A stretch of DNA of 64,000 nucleotides from assembly GCF_014596565.1 (NCBI RefSeq), contig NZ_NOIN01000017.1, positions 1-64,000 on the forward strand. The letters are read 5' to 3'. This DNA is from Pseudomonas sp. PSB18. Its GTDB lineage: Bacteria > Pseudomonadota > Gammaproteobacteria > Pseudomonadales > Pseudomonadaceae. Made by a program: the position numbers and the translations under genes. Below are positions 1-9,374 of the stretch, in pieces. The number at the start of each line of letters is the position of its first letter. Within the stretch, counting starts at the first letter, position 1. The notes under the pieces are model-generated. The model saw only the letters and a program-made list of their open reading frames with translations. It did not search any database and was not told the DNA's origin.

Positions 1-205
1 TCGGCACACCGTTGCCTGCCTGACCGAGGCTGGTGCCCGGCGCACTGACGACGATGCCGTCGGCCTGAGCCCACATCGGTTGCCAGAACATGACGTTGGC
101 CAACAGGAACGCCAGGCCGCGCTTGGGTATGCCGCAGAACAGGTCGCGGGTTTTCAGGGCCGCAGAAGGTTGGCGGGCCAGCAAGGCGTATTGGCGGTCG
201 TCCAT
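1..205 (-). CDS. Filamentous haemagglutinin-type TpsA exoprotein, N-terminal fragment
   Basis: Only the first 68 codons are in the window; the gene continues past the left edge. The translation begins MDDRQYALLARQPSAALKTR, then has a long extended signal region (about residues 20-48) with a hydrophobic stretch ending near MWAQA, followed by DGIVVSAPGTSLGQAGNGVP. An extended signal peptide followed by a beta-helix seed of this kind is typical of two-partner-secretion TpsA proteins (FHA/CdiA family), which cross the outer membrane through a TpsB pore and act as adhesins or contact-dependent toxins. No TpsB gene lies immediately upstream. The ATG at 205 has only a weak GAGA ribosome site. The same frame stays open upstream to ATGs at 313 and 346, so the start is not settled. 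Whether the full protein is an adhesin or a CdiA toxin cannot be seen here. Confidence 0.75.
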   Translation of the reverse strand, partial: MDDRQYALLARQPSAALKTRDLFCGIPKRGLAFLLANVMFWQPMWAQADGIVVSAPGTSLGQAGNGVP

Positions 206-328
206 GATCAGGTCTCGTTGCAGCAATTTTAAAAGGAGTACGCCCGGCACTTCGCGCTCGGTCAGGGCGTCCGAGCCTTCCAGATTTGGGGGGGCGAAGG
301 GGGGGGTGGCCATCAAAATAGTGGCGCA

Positions 329-357
329 ATGGTAAAGAGCCATCATTTTGGCGTCAA
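329..357 (-). promoter_or_regulatory. Possible sigma-70 promoter for the TpsA gene
   Basis: Read on the minus strand, TTGACG (357-352) and TACCAT (334-329) are separated by 17 bases, a good spacing for a -35/-10 pair, although the -10 matches only 4 of 6 positions. Transcription would begin near 322, giving a leader of about 117 bases to the ATG at 205. The leader contains two runs of 7 and 8 cytosines (288-294 and 299-306). This is a pattern match only. Confidence 0.3.
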
Positions 358-423
358 CTTTGTTTAGTCAGAAGAGAGGGACTTCGTCGAAAAGCCTGCT
401 TTCGCAAGCCAGCCAGTCCCCCC

Positions 424-516
424 TGTGGGAGCGAGCCTGCTCGCGATGACGACGGCTGCACATTCGACATCAATGCAAGCTGATCCAGCGCTATCGCGAG
501 CGGGCTCGCTCCCACA
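424..516. repeat. REPIN (inverted REP pair)
   Basis: TGTGGGAGCGAGCCTGCTCG begins at 424 and its inverted counterpart ends at 516, about 93 bases overall, with each arm itself palindromic. This is the Pseudomonas GTGGGAGC REP family, mobilised in trans by RAYT transposases (none in this window). It is the only recognisable element in the 206-736 gap, apart from the possible TpsA promoter and the phosphate-transporter leader. Confidence 0.9.
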
Positions 517-736
517 AGGGATAGGGGTGTACTCGGGCTTTTTGAATACCCTCGCCTGAATCAGTTACCTCGCTAACGCCGGTCACCATCCCGTAACAAA
601 TTGTGAATAGCATTTTCATTGGTACTCACAACCCGACCCTTCCGCCATGCCGGCAGCAGTACATCCACCACGAGCAGCTTGATTGCAGTGGCAAAGAGAG
701 CCGGAACTGCGTTTCTTCCATGAACCGGATGTCATC

Positions 737-2347
737 ATGACCACCCCGACCCTCGTCTCAGATTCGATAAGCTCCATCTCAAGGCCGCAGCTCAACCGCA
801 AACCGAGCATGCTGACCCTGATCGTATTTTTCGCGGTGTTGGCCACCGGACTGTTGTTCACCGCCTACAGCCTGGTGCGTGACATGGGCGAATTCGGCAC
901 CGTGGTCACCACCTGGACGCCGTTCCTGCTGCTGGGCGTGGCGCTGTTGATTGCGCTGGGTTTCGAGTTCGTCAACGGTTTCCACGACACCGCCAACGCC
1001 GTGGCGACGGTGATCTACACCAACTCCATGGCGCCGAACGTCGCGGTGGCGTGGTCGGGGTTCTTCAATTTTCTCGGGGTGCTGTTGTCCAGCGGTGCGG
1101 TGGCCTTCGGCATCATCGCCTTGCTGCCGGTGGAGTTGATTCTGCAAGTCGGTTCATCGGCCGGTTTCGCGATGATCTTCGCCCTGCTGATCGCCGCGAT
1201 CCTGTGGAACCTCGGCACCTGGTGGCTGGGCCTGCCGGCGTCGTCCTCGCACACCTTGATCGGCTCGATCATCGGCGTCGGCGTGGCCAATGCCCTGATG
1301 CACGGCCGTGACGGCACCAGCGGGGTGGACTGGGCCCAGGCGGCCAAAGTCGGCTACGCCTTGCTGCTCTCGCCCCTGGTGGGTTTCGGCTGTGCCGCGC
1401 TGCTGTTGCTGGCGCTGCGAGCCTTCGTCAAGAACCGCGCCCTGTACAAGGCACCGGAAGGCAACACCCCGCCACCGTGGTGGATTCGCGGCATGCTGAT
1501 CGCCACCTGCACCGGCGTGTCGTTTGCCCATGGCTCCAACGACGGCCAGAAAGGCATGGGGCTGATCATGTTGATCCTGGTGGGAACATTGCCGATGGCC
1601 TATGCGTTGAACCGCACCATGCCTGCCGATCAAGCCTTGCAGTTCGCCGCCGTGGCCGAAGTCACTCAGCAAGCCCTGGTCAAAAGCGCACCGCAACCGG
1701 CACCGGCAGATCCCCGGGCGATCCTCTCCGATTTCGTTCGCAGCAAGGAAGCCACGCCGCAACTGGTGCCAGCCCTCGCCGCCCTCACCGGCGCCATCGG
1801 GGCCGAGGTCAAGGGCTACGGCTCATTGGCCAAAGTGCCCGCCGAAGCCGTGGGGAACGTGCGTAACGACATGTACCTGACCAGCGAAACCATCCGCCTG
1901 ATGGACAAGAACAAAGTCGGCCACTTCGACGCCGATACCAGCGGCAAGCTGCAATTGTTCAAGCAGCAGATCGACAACTCCACGCGGTTCATTCCGCTGT
2001 GGGTGAAGATCGCGGTAGCCATCGCCCTTGGCCTCGGCACCATGGTCGGCTGGAAGCGGATCGTGGTGACGGTGGGCGAAAAGATCGGCAAGACCCACCT
2101 CACCTACGCCCAGGGCGCCTCGGCGGAAACCGTCGCGATGCTGACCATCGGCGCTGCCGACATGTTCGGCTTGCCGGTGTCCACCACCCATGTTCTGTCT
2201 TCGGGGGTGGCCGGGACTATGGTCGCCAATGGCTCGGGCTTGCAGATGCGCACGATCCGCAACCTGCTGATGGCCTGGGTATTGACGTTGCCGGCGGCGA
2301 TTCTGTTGTCGGGCAGTCTTTATTGGTTGTTGACCCAATTGTTCTGA
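737..2347 (+). CDS. PiT-family inorganic phosphate transporter
   Basis: This 536-residue inner-membrane protein belongs to the PiT family, which imports inorganic phosphate, usually as a metal-phosphate complex, driven by ion symport. The two halves carry the duplicated family signatures: GFEFVNGFHDTANAV at about residues 75-90 and a partner around AHGSNDGQKGMG near 265-275. There are about ten hydrophobic segments, with a long polar loop between the halves (about residues 320-430). I chose the ATG at 737, preceded by GGA at 727-729; an in-frame TTG at 683 would add 18 residues that look untranslated. The gene stands alone with a REPIN on each side. No convincing Pho box was found upstream, which fits the low-affinity constitutive Pit type, but the substrate is inferred from family. 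Confidence 0.9.
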   Translation: MTTPTLVSDSISSISRPQLNRKPSMLTLIVFFAVLATGLLFTAYSLVRDMGEFGTVVTTWTPFLLLGVALLIALGFEFVNGFHDTANAVATVIYTNSMAPNVAVAWSGFFNFLGVLLSSGAVAFGIIALLPVELILQVGSSAGFAMIFALLIAAILWNLGTWWLGLPASSSHTLIGSIIGVGVANALMHGRDGTSGVDWAQAAKVGYALLLSPLVGFGCAALLLLALRAFVKNRALYKAPEGNTPPPWWIRGMLIATCTGVSFAHGSNDGQKGMGLIMLILVGTLPMAYALNRTMPADQALQFAAVAEVTQQALVKSAPQPAPADPRAILSDFVRSKEATPQLVPALAALTGAIGAEVKGYGSLAKVPAEAVGNVRNDMYLTSETIRLMDKNKVGHFDADTSGKLQLFKQQIDNSTRFIPLWVKIAVAIALGLGTMVGWKRIVVTVGEKIGKTHLTYAQGASAETVAMLTIGAADMFGLPVSTTHVLSSGVAGTMVANGSGLQMRTIRNLLMAWVLTLPAAILLSGSLYWLLTQLF

Positions 2348-2363
2348 CGTACCCGACCTGATC

Positions 2364-2455
2364 TGTGGGAGCCGAGCTTGCTCGCGATAGCGGTGTGTCA
2401 GTCAACGACCTTGGCGGCTGATCCACCGCTATCGCGAGCAAGCTCGGCTCCCACA
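2364..2455. repeat. REPIN (inverted REP pair)
   Basis: The arms are TGTGGGAGCCGAGCTTGCTC and its inverse, ending at 2455. This copy carries the GCCGAGCTTG variant of the arm. It lies between two convergent genes (phosphate transporter and LysR) and may also act as a hairpin at the 3' ends of both transcripts. Confidence 0.88.
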
Positions 2456-2477
2456 AGTGTTTTGCATCGACACATAA

Positions 2478-3416
2478 TCAATCCGCCACAAATCCCTGCG
2501 CAAACGTCTCCCGCAGCCAGGCCGTAAACACACTCACCGCTCGTGGCACATGGGCGGAGTAAGGGCGAATGGCAAACAAGTGGGAAGCGAAAGCTCCGGT
2601 CGACTCCCATTCGGGCATCACCTCGACGAGCTTGCCGTCACGCAGCGCGGCTTGCGCGCTGAAGTCCGGCAGCAAGGCGATCCCCAATCCGCAGAGTGCC
2701 GCCTCGCGCAACGCTTCGCTGTTGTTGGCGGAAAATACGCCGGTCACCGGCACCGTTATACGAGGATGATCGGACGCCGCATGCCTTGGCACGAAGTGCC
2801 AGGCCGGCTGATCCTGGCGGGGATAGTAGAGACAATCCTGATCCACCAGCATGTGGGGCTCCGTTGGAGTCCCGCGACGTTCCAAGTACTCACGAGTCGC
2901 CACCAGAACGGTGCGGGTGCGGCAAAGCGGCCAGGCAACATGGGTATCCGGTGGGGTCTGTGTGTGGCGAATGGCGAGGTCGAACCCTTCCATCGCCAGG
3001 GCGCTGATGTTGTCCGACATGGACAGTTCCACGCGGATCTCCGGGTAGGCCTGAAAGAACGTCGCCAACCGGGGGACCAATTGCTGCCGGGCCAATGCGA
3101 CAGGCGCCGTGATCCGAAGCAATCCCCGCGGCGTTTGTGCAAGGTCCTGGACGCCGGCAAAGCTATGGGCGATTGCACCGAACGCGGCGCGGGTTTCCTC
3201 GACCAGGCCACGACCGGCATCCGTGAGGCGCACGCTGCGCGTGGTTCGCTGTACCAGGGCAATCCCTGCCTGCCGTTCCAGCTCGGCAATGTGCTGACTC
3301 ATCGCCGCCTTACTGACCCCCAGGCGGCGTGCCGCCGCGGTAAAACTGCCCTGCTCCGACAATACGGTGAGCCAATGGAGCTGGTTCCAGGGAATGTCGA
3401 GGAGTGACTTTTTCAT
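2478..3416 (-). CDS. LysR-family regulator, likely of mmsA
   Basis: A 312-residue LysR-type regulator. An N-terminal winged helix (about residues 5-65; FTAAARRLGVSKAAMSQHI is the recognition region) is followed by a periplasmic-binding-protein-like effector domain (about 95-300). The start is the ATG at 3416; an upstream TTG at 3452 would add 12 residues. It is divergently transcribed from mmsA across 112 bases that hold an inverted repeat (3423-3444), the usual arrangement for a LysR protein controlling its neighbour and itself. The effector is unknown; a branched-chain amino acid or propionate-pathway metabolite is a guess from the neighbour. Confidence 0.85.
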   Translation of the reverse strand: MKKSLLDIPWNQLHWLTVLSEQGSFTAAARRLGVSKAAMSQHIAELERQAGIALVQRTTRSVRLTDAGRGLVEETRAAFGAIAHSFAGVQDLAQTPRGLLRITAPVALARQQLVPRLATFFQAYPEIRVELSMSDNISALAMEGFDLAIRHTQTPPDTHVAWPLCRTRTVLVATREYLERRGTPTEPHMLVDQDCLYYPRQDQPAWHFVPRHAASDHPRITVPVTGVFSANNSEALREAALCGLGIALLPDFSAQAALRDGKLVEVMPEWESTGAFASHLFAIRPYSAHVPRAVSVFTAWLRETFAQGFVAD

Positions 3417-3422
3417 AAGGTG

Positions 3423-3444
3423 ATTGTTTGCCGATGTGAACAAT
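3423..3444. promoter_or_regulatory. Candidate LysR operator in the LysR-mmsA divergent promoter
   Basis: ATTGTT (3423-3428) and AACAAT (3439-3444) form a perfect inverted repeat with a 10-base spacer, sitting just upstream of the LysR start codon and about 85 bases before mmsA. Size and position suit a LysR dimer site, but no binding data exist. Confidence 0.45.
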
Positions 3445-3528
3445 GAGTTCAATCTTAGACGGCTAGGCGCGCTAACGCACCCTTCCTACACTCCCGAGGG
3501 TTCCCACCCCCCTCATCGGAGAAACTGC

Positions 3529-5046
3529 ATGACGGATCCAATTGCCCCAATCGATCACTACATCCACGGTCGTCACGTCCCGAATACCTCCGGGCGCTCT
3601 CAAGACGTCTTCAACCCAGCCACCGGCAAGGCCACCGGCCGTGCGGGCCTGGCCGGTGTCGATCAGGTCAATGCCGCCGTGCAGTCCGCCGCCGAGGCAT
3701 TTCCCAAGTGGGCCGACACGCCGCCGATACGCCGCGCCCGCGTCATGTTCAAGTTTCTCGAGCTGCTGAACCAACACCGCGACGAACTCGCCCGGTTGAT
3801 CACGGCGGAGCACGGCAAAGTGTTCACCGATGCCCAGGGCGAAGTATCCCGGGGAATCGATATCGTGGAGTTCGCCTGCGGCATGCCCCAGCTGCTGAAA
3901 GGCGATTTCACCGAGCAGGTGTCGACCGGAATGGACAACTGGACCGTTCGCCAACCGCTGGGTGTGGTGGCCGGCATCACGCCGTTCAACTTCCCGGTGA
4001 TGGTGCCCATGTGGATGTTCCCGGTGGCTATCGCGGCGGGCAACACCTTCGTGCTCAAGCCCAGCCCGACCGATCCGTCACCGTCGCTGTTCATTGCCGA
4101 CCTGTTCAAGGAAGCCGGCTTGCCGGACGGCGTGTTCAACGTCGTGCAAGGCGACAAGGAAGCGGTCGATGCACTGCTCGATCACCCTGAAGTCAAGGCC
4201 GTGAGTTTTGTCGGCTCGACACCGATTGCCAACTACATCTACGAAACCGGTGCCCGCCAGGGCAAGCGCGTACAAGCGCTGGGCGGCGCGAAGAACCACA
4301 TGGTGGTGATGCCTGACGCCGACATCGACCAGGTGGTCGATGCGCTGATCGGCGCGGCCTTCGGTTCTGCCGGCGAGCGTTGCATGGCGATCTCGGTGGC
4401 GGTGTTCGTCGGGGATGTCGCCGACAAAGTCATGCCGAAACTGGTGGAACGCACCCAGGCGCTGAAGATCCTCAACGGCATGAACCTGACGGCCGAAATG
4501 GGCCCGATCGTGTCGAAAGCGGCTCATCAACGCATCACCGGTTATATCGAACAGGGCATCGCCGAAGGTGCGCAAATGCTGGTGGACGGTCGCGACTTCC
4601 GAGGAAACGAGGCCGGCGAAGGTTGCGAAGAGGGCTTCTGGTTGGGCGGCACGCTCTTCGACCACGTCACGCCGCAGATGAGCATCTACAAGAACGAGAT
4701 CTTCGGTCCCGTATTGGGATGCCTGCGGGTCAACGACTTGAAGGAAGCCGTCGACCTGATCAACGCCCACGAATTCGGCAACGGCGTTGCCTGCTTCACC
4801 CGCGACGGCAACGTAGCCCGGGAGTTCAGCCGGCGCATCCAGGTCGGAATGGTGGGTATCAACGTCCCGATCCCGGTGCCCATGGCATGGCACGGCTTCG
4901 GCGGCTGGAAACGCAGCCTGTTCGGCGACATGCATGCCTATGGCGAAGAAGGCGTGCGTTTCTACACCAAGCAGAAGTCGATCATGCAGCGCTGGCCCGA
5001 AAGCATCGGCAAGGGTGCCGAGTTCGTGATGCCGACGGCGAAATAA
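3529..5046 (+). CDS. mmsA: Methylmalonate-semialdehyde dehydrogenase (CoA-acylating)
   Basis: A 505-residue aldehyde dehydrogenase superfamily protein, the usual length for MmsA. It converts (methyl)malonate semialdehyde plus CoA and NAD+ to propionyl-CoA or acetyl-CoA in valine, inositol and beta-alanine breakdown. The sequence GSAGERCMAIS places the nucleophilic cysteine at residue 285, the GERCMA motif is typical of the CoA-acylating class, and PFNFPVMVPMWMFP is the family's substrate-channel region. The ATG at 3529 follows a CGGAGAAAC ribosome site; the frame is open upstream to a TTG at 3424 without a ribosome site. No mmsB follows. Other ALDH subfamilies are possible but the cysteine motif argues strongly for MmsA. 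Confidence 0.88.
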   Translation: MTDPIAPIDHYIHGRHVPNTSGRSQDVFNPATGKATGRAGLAGVDQVNAAVQSAAEAFPKWADTPPIRRARVMFKFLELLNQHRDELARLITAEHGKVFTDAQGEVSRGIDIVEFACGMPQLLKGDFTEQVSTGMDNWTVRQPLGVVAGITPFNFPVMVPMWMFPVAIAAGNTFVLKPSPTDPSPSLFIADLFKEAGLPDGVFNVVQGDKEAVDALLDHPEVKAVSFVGSTPIANYIYETGARQGKRVQALGGAKNHMVVMPDADIDQVVDALIGAAFGSAGERCMAISVAVFVGDVADKVMPKLVERTQALKILNGMNLTAEMGPIVSKAAHQRITGYIEQGIAEGAQMLVDGRDFRGNEAGEGCEEGFWLGGTLFDHVTPQMSIYKNEIFGPVLGCLRVNDLKEAVDLINAHEFGNGVACFTRDGNVAREFSRRIQVGMVGINVPIPVPMAWHGFGGWKRSLFGDMHAYGEEGVRFYTKQKSIMQRWPESIGKGAEFVMPTAK

Positions 5047-5055
5047 CAAATCCGC

Positions 5056-5118
5056 CGTGACCGTGAGCCCTGGCGCGACTACTCCGGTAGTCGGCGCCGG
5101 GAGCCGCCTGCGGTCACG
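5056..5118. terminator. Long imperfect hairpin between convergent genes
   Basis: The outer arms CGTGACCG (5056-5063) and CGGTCACG (5111-5118) enclose an inner stem, roughly 5068-5082 against 5087-5101, with a TCCG loop and small bulges. It fills the gap between the stop codons of mmsA and the next LysR gene. There is no clear T-run, so a bidirectional or Rho-assisted terminator is inferred from position and structure only. Confidence 0.5.
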
Positions 5119-5122
5119 ACCA

Positions 5123-6046
5123 TTAGATCCTTACCATCCACTCCCCGTGCAACTCCGCTTCCCCGTGCAACACCTCGATCACCCAGTCGATGAATACCCG
5201 CACCCGTGGCGACAGCTGTCGGTGAGGTGGGTACACGGCCGAAATCGGCCACAACGGCACCGCGTATTCACTCAGGACCTGCACCAGGCGTCCCTCGGCC
5301 AACTGCCGCTGGACGTGGTAACGCGGCACCTGGATCAGGCCGAATCCCGCCTCGCAGGCGCTGACGTAGGCATCGGCATTGTTGACGGTCAGCTCGCCCG
5401 GCATCTGCAACTCACGCACCTGCCCTGCCACCTCGAATTCGAAGGGGAAGTATCGCCCATTGCCGGACGCGAAGCTGATGGCGCGGTGCGCCGCCAGGTC
5501 CTCCAGTAGCCGAGGCGTGCCCGAACGAGCCAGGTAGTCAGGGCTGGCGCAGGTCAACTGATGCAATCGCACGATGGGCCGTGCCACCAACGCCTGGTCG
5601 GTGATATTGCCGGCGCGGATCGCGCAATCCACGCCTTCGCGCTGCAGATGCACTTGCCGGTCGTGAAAGCCGATGTCCAGTTGCAACGCCGGGTAGCGCC
5701 GATAGAAGTCCGGCAGGCGCGGCAGGATCCAGTTGCAACCGAAAGCGATGGGCATGTCCACCCGCAAGGTGCCGCGAGGCTGGCTCCGTTGTGTCGACAG
5801 TGAACCTTCGAGGTCATCCAGATCATCGAGCAGTTGGCCGCAGCGCTGGTAATAGGCTTCACCATCGAGCGTGGCGCGCACCTGTCGCGTGGTGCGCTGC
5901 AACAGTTGCACGCCCAGGTGCGCTTCGAGCTGTTGAATCAGCAGGCTGACGGTGGCCCGGGGCAGTTCAAGGTCATCGGCGGCCTTGCCGAAACCGCCCA
6001 GCTCGACAATGCGCCGAAACACTTGCATGGCCTGTAAACGGTCCAT
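5123..6046 (-). CDS. LysR-family regulator divergent from aldo/keto reductase
   Basis: A 307-residue LysR protein of the CrgA/AaeR-like subgroup. The N-terminal helix-turn-helix (about residues 3-60, GGFGKAADDLELPRATVSLL) is followed by an effector domain with the conserved RGTLRVDMPIAFG segment near residue 92. It starts at the ATG at 6046 and is divergent from the aldo/keto reductase. A 7-bp inverted repeat lies 25-50 bases upstream of its start. This subgroup often controls a neighbouring oxidoreductase in response to aldehydes, quinones or other electrophiles; that role is inferred. Confidence 0.85.
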   Translation of the reverse strand: MDRLQAMQVFRRIVELGGFGKAADDLELPRATVSLLIQQLEAHLGVQLLQRTTRQVRATLDGEAYYQRCGQLLDDLDDLEGSLSTQRSQPRGTLRVDMPIAFGCNWILPRLPDFYRRYPALQLDIGFHDRQVHLQREGVDCAIRAGNITDQALVARPIVRLHQLTCASPDYLARSGTPRLLEDLAAHRAISFASGNGRYFPFEFEVAGQVRELQMPGELTVNNADAYVSACEAGFGLIQVPRYHVQRQLAEGRLVQVLSEYAVPLWPISAVYPPHRQLSPRVRVFIDWVIEVLHGEAELHGEWMVRI

Positions 6047-6070
6047 TGGTCGCTCTCACTATTCAGAAAT

Positions 6071-6096
6071 CACGAATAGTTAAACCAATATTCGTG
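6071..6096. promoter_or_regulatory. Candidate LysR operator in the LysR-AKR divergent promoter
   Basis: CACGAAT (6071-6077) and ATTCGTG (6090-6096) are perfect inverted arms separated by 12 AT-rich bases. The repeat lies inside the 112-base gap between the two divergent start codons, as expected for a shared LysR site. Confidence 0.5.
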
Positions 6097-6158
6097 GATT
6101 TATCCATGCAATCGTTTACCGGAAACTGAGCGTGTCATTCATCTGCAGGAGCAACATC

Positions 6159-7154
<996 letters not shown>

Positions 7155-7193
7155 ATGGCGAGGCACGGCTGACATCACCGTTGGCTGATCCAC

Positions 7194-7295
7194 CGCTATC
7201 GCGAGCAGGCTCGCTCCCACAGGGTCCTTGGCGTATGCAAATGCTGCATTCACCAGCAACCACTGTGGGAGCGAGCCTGCTCGCGATGGCGGCGG
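7194..7295. repeat. Two REP sequences in outward orientation
   Basis: One REP (7194-7222) ends GCTCGCTCCCACA and the other (7264-7295) begins TGTGGGAGCGAGCC, so the order of arms is the reverse of the REPINs elsewhere. They occupy much of the 345-base gap 7155-7499. The rest of that gap is AT-richer and probably holds the ebo promoter: TTGCAA near 7336 and TAGATT about 16 bases later are a weak candidate. Confidence 0.85.
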
Positions 7296-7499
7296 CACAT
7301 GTGGCGAAAAAATCACTTTGCCATCAAATCGCCTTGCAAAAAGACGATGCCCGACTAGATTCAAAACTGTCTTCACCAGCGCAGCCCAACGCCCCTGGGT
7401 GAGCCCCTCAAGCGAGAGCCTCTATCGACCTGAAAACCACCAGACGCTTTTAGATTACTGACACGGAATGAGTCAAAAATATAAAAGAGGGATGCTTTG

Positions 7500-9374
7500 A
7501 TGAAGCGTAGCCGGTGGTTTCGTGCACTCTCGCAAAAAGGTCCAGCCACGCCTTTCTGGCTGTCGCTGATCTGCTTCGCAGGCCTGGTGATCGCCAGCTT
7601 CGTGCTGTTCGAACAGCAAATCCAGGACGTCCTGACCCATCTCAACCTGTACCTGCCTACGACGCCGTCCCAGAAACTCAACCTGGCGTTGTTGCTGATC
7701 GCCCTGCTGACGCTGGACGTAGTGTTGCCGGTGCCGTCGAGCATGGTTGCGCTGCTGGCCGTGGCGATGCTTGGCAGCGTCGGTGGTTACCTGGTGATTT
7801 TCCTCGGGCTGTGCCTGGGGGCCGGGCTGGGTTATGCCTTGGGGGCCGGTTATTTCCGACTGCTGTCCGGCCGATTGGGTCTGCATCAGCGTCAACCGGG
7901 GCAACTGGGATATCGGTTGGGCACGCTGTCATTGATCTGCCTGCGGGGTGTGCCGGTGCTGGCGGAAACCTCGGTGGTGGCGGCCGGGATGCAACGCTAC
8001 CCGTTGCGTGCGTTCGTGCCGGTGATTGTCCTGGCCAATGCCGGCCTGGCGCTGGCCTACAGTGCAATCGGCACCTTCCTCGTCGAGCAGAATGCGTTGC
8101 TGGTGACCCTGCTCGCCAGCATGGTCTTGCCCGGGTTGTTCATCGCCGGGTACAGCCTGTTCAAAAACCTGCGCAAGCACGACACCGAGCAACCCCTGCG
8201 CGGACGTTTCGAGGTCAGTTACGACTACCCGGTGATATTCACCGATCATCTGTTCGACCCGCTCAATCCGTGCCTTCACCGCCAGCTTACCGCTCGACAA
8301 CGAGGCCCGGTGACGGCCCTGGTGTTCGCCGACGAACAATTGCTGCACAGCGTCCCCTCGTTGCGGCAGCAGATCGACGCCTACTTCGCCGCCCACCCCG
8401 CAGACCTGAATCTGCAGGCACCGCCGATTGCGGTACCGGCCGGCGAACTGAGCAAGGATTCACAAGTGCTGCAGCAACTCTACAGCGACATGCTGCAGCA
8501 TGGCCTGGACCGGCATTGTTATGTGCTGGCCCTGGGCGGTGGTGCGGTGCTGGATGCGGTGGGCTATGCCTGCGCCACTTTTCACCGCGGCATGCGCCTG
8601 ATCCGTATCCCGAGCACGGTGCTGGCCCAGAACGACGCGGGCATCGGCGTGAAAAACGGCATCAATGCCTTCGGCCAGAAGAACCTGCTCGGTGCGTTCT
8701 ACCCCGCCACGGCGGTGATCAACGATTTCCAACTGCTGATCAGCCTCAGCCATCGCGATCAGATCGCCGGGTTGGCCGAAGCGGTGAAAGTCGCGCTGAT
8801 CAAGGACCAGGCTTTCTTCCAATGGATGGAGCAACAGGCCGACGCCCTCGCCCGCTTCGATCACGCCGCCAGCCGCTATGCCATTCGCCGCTGCGCCGAG
8901 CTGCATCTGGCGCACATCACCGGGGCCGGCGACCCGTTCGAACGCGGTAACGGTCGCCCGTTGGACTACGGCCACTGGGCGGCGCACAAGCTGGAAAATC
9001 TCAGTCATCACCGGCTGCGCCATGGCGAAGCGGTGGCAGTGGGCATCGCCTTGGACAGCCTTTACGCCAACGCCCTGGGCTTGTTGGGCGATGCCGACAG
9101 CGAGCGCATTCTGCGCCTGCTGCTCAAACTCGGCTTCAGCCTCAACCCAGCGGAATTGAACCTCAAGGATGCACAGGGTCGCTCGCAGGTGTTGCTCGGG
9201 CTGGAAGAGTTCCGCCAGCATCTGGGCGGGGAGCTCTCCATCCCCATGCTCAACCGGATCGGCGAATCGCTGGACCTGCATGAGATCGATGCCGCTCGAA
9301 TGGAACAGGCATTGCAGCGGCTGTCCGCCCTCGGCGATCCGGCGCTCACCCTGAACGAAGGCTGCGCGCAATGA
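7500..9374 (+). CDS. eboD: EboD-like: VTT/DedA membrane domain fused to 3-dehydroquinate-synthase-family enzyme
   Basis: A 624-residue fusion. Residues about 1-225 are a membrane domain with five or six hydrophobic segments resembling the VTT (DedA/TVP38) family. Residues about 235-624 are a 3-dehydroquinate-synthase-like sugar-phosphate cyclase: GGGAVLDAVGYACATFHRG near 345-365 is the NAD-binding region, and E427, H492 and H508 are the expected metal ligands. In ebo operons EboD is the DHQS-like member needed to process or move a metabolite across the inner membrane. The ATG at 7500 follows AGAGGGATG; a TTG at 7497 is adjacent. The last codons overlap eboC by ATGA. The substrate is unknown, and a housekeeping aroB role is unlikely given the fusion and operon. 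Confidence 0.82.
   Translation: MKRSRWFRALSQKGPATPFWLSLICFAGLVIASFVLFEQQIQDVLTHLNLYLPTTPSQKLNLALLLIALLTLDVVLPVPSSMVALLAVAMLGSVGGYLVIFLGLCLGAGLGYALGAGYFRLLSGRLGLHQRQPGQLGYRLGTLSLICLRGVPVLAETSVVAAGMQRYPLRAFVPVIVLANAGLALAYSAIGTFLVEQNALLVTLLASMVLPGLFIAGYSLFKNLRKHDTEQPLRGRFEVSYDYPVIFTDHLFDPLNPCLHRQLTARQRGPVTALVFADEQLLHSVPSLRQQIDAYFAAHPADLNLQAPPIAVPAGELSKDSQVLQQLYSDMLQHGLDRHCYVLALGGGAVLDAVGYACATFHRGMRLIRIPSTVLAQNDAGIGVKNGINAFGQKNLLGAFYPATAVINDFQLLISLSHRDQIAGLAEAVKVALIKDQAFFQWMEQQADALARFDHAASRYAIRRCAELHLAHITGAGDPFERGNGRPLDYGHWAAHKLENLSHHRLRHGEAVAVGIALDSLYANALGLLGDADSERILRLLLKLGFSLNPAELNLKDAQGRSQVLLGLEEFRQHLGGELSIPMLNRIGESLDLHEIDAARMEQALQRLSALGDPALTLNEGCAQ

Noticed and set aside
90..335. A rightward 81-codon frame at the left edge
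   Set aside because: It runs opposite the haemagglutinin start, whose N-terminal sequence is convincing.
424..516. Regular short repeats across the window could suggest a CRISPR array
   Set aside because: They are palindromic REP/REPIN units scattered between genes, without regular spacers or cas genes.
540..736. A Pho box upstream of the phosphate transporter
   Set aside because: GGTCACCATCCCGTAACA shows only a loose match on the reverse strand and is not two clear direct repeats.
7500..9374. eboD as the housekeeping aroB 3-dehydroquinate synthase
   Set aside because: It is fused to a membrane domain and embedded in ebo; a normal aroB would be about 360 residues and lie beside aroK.
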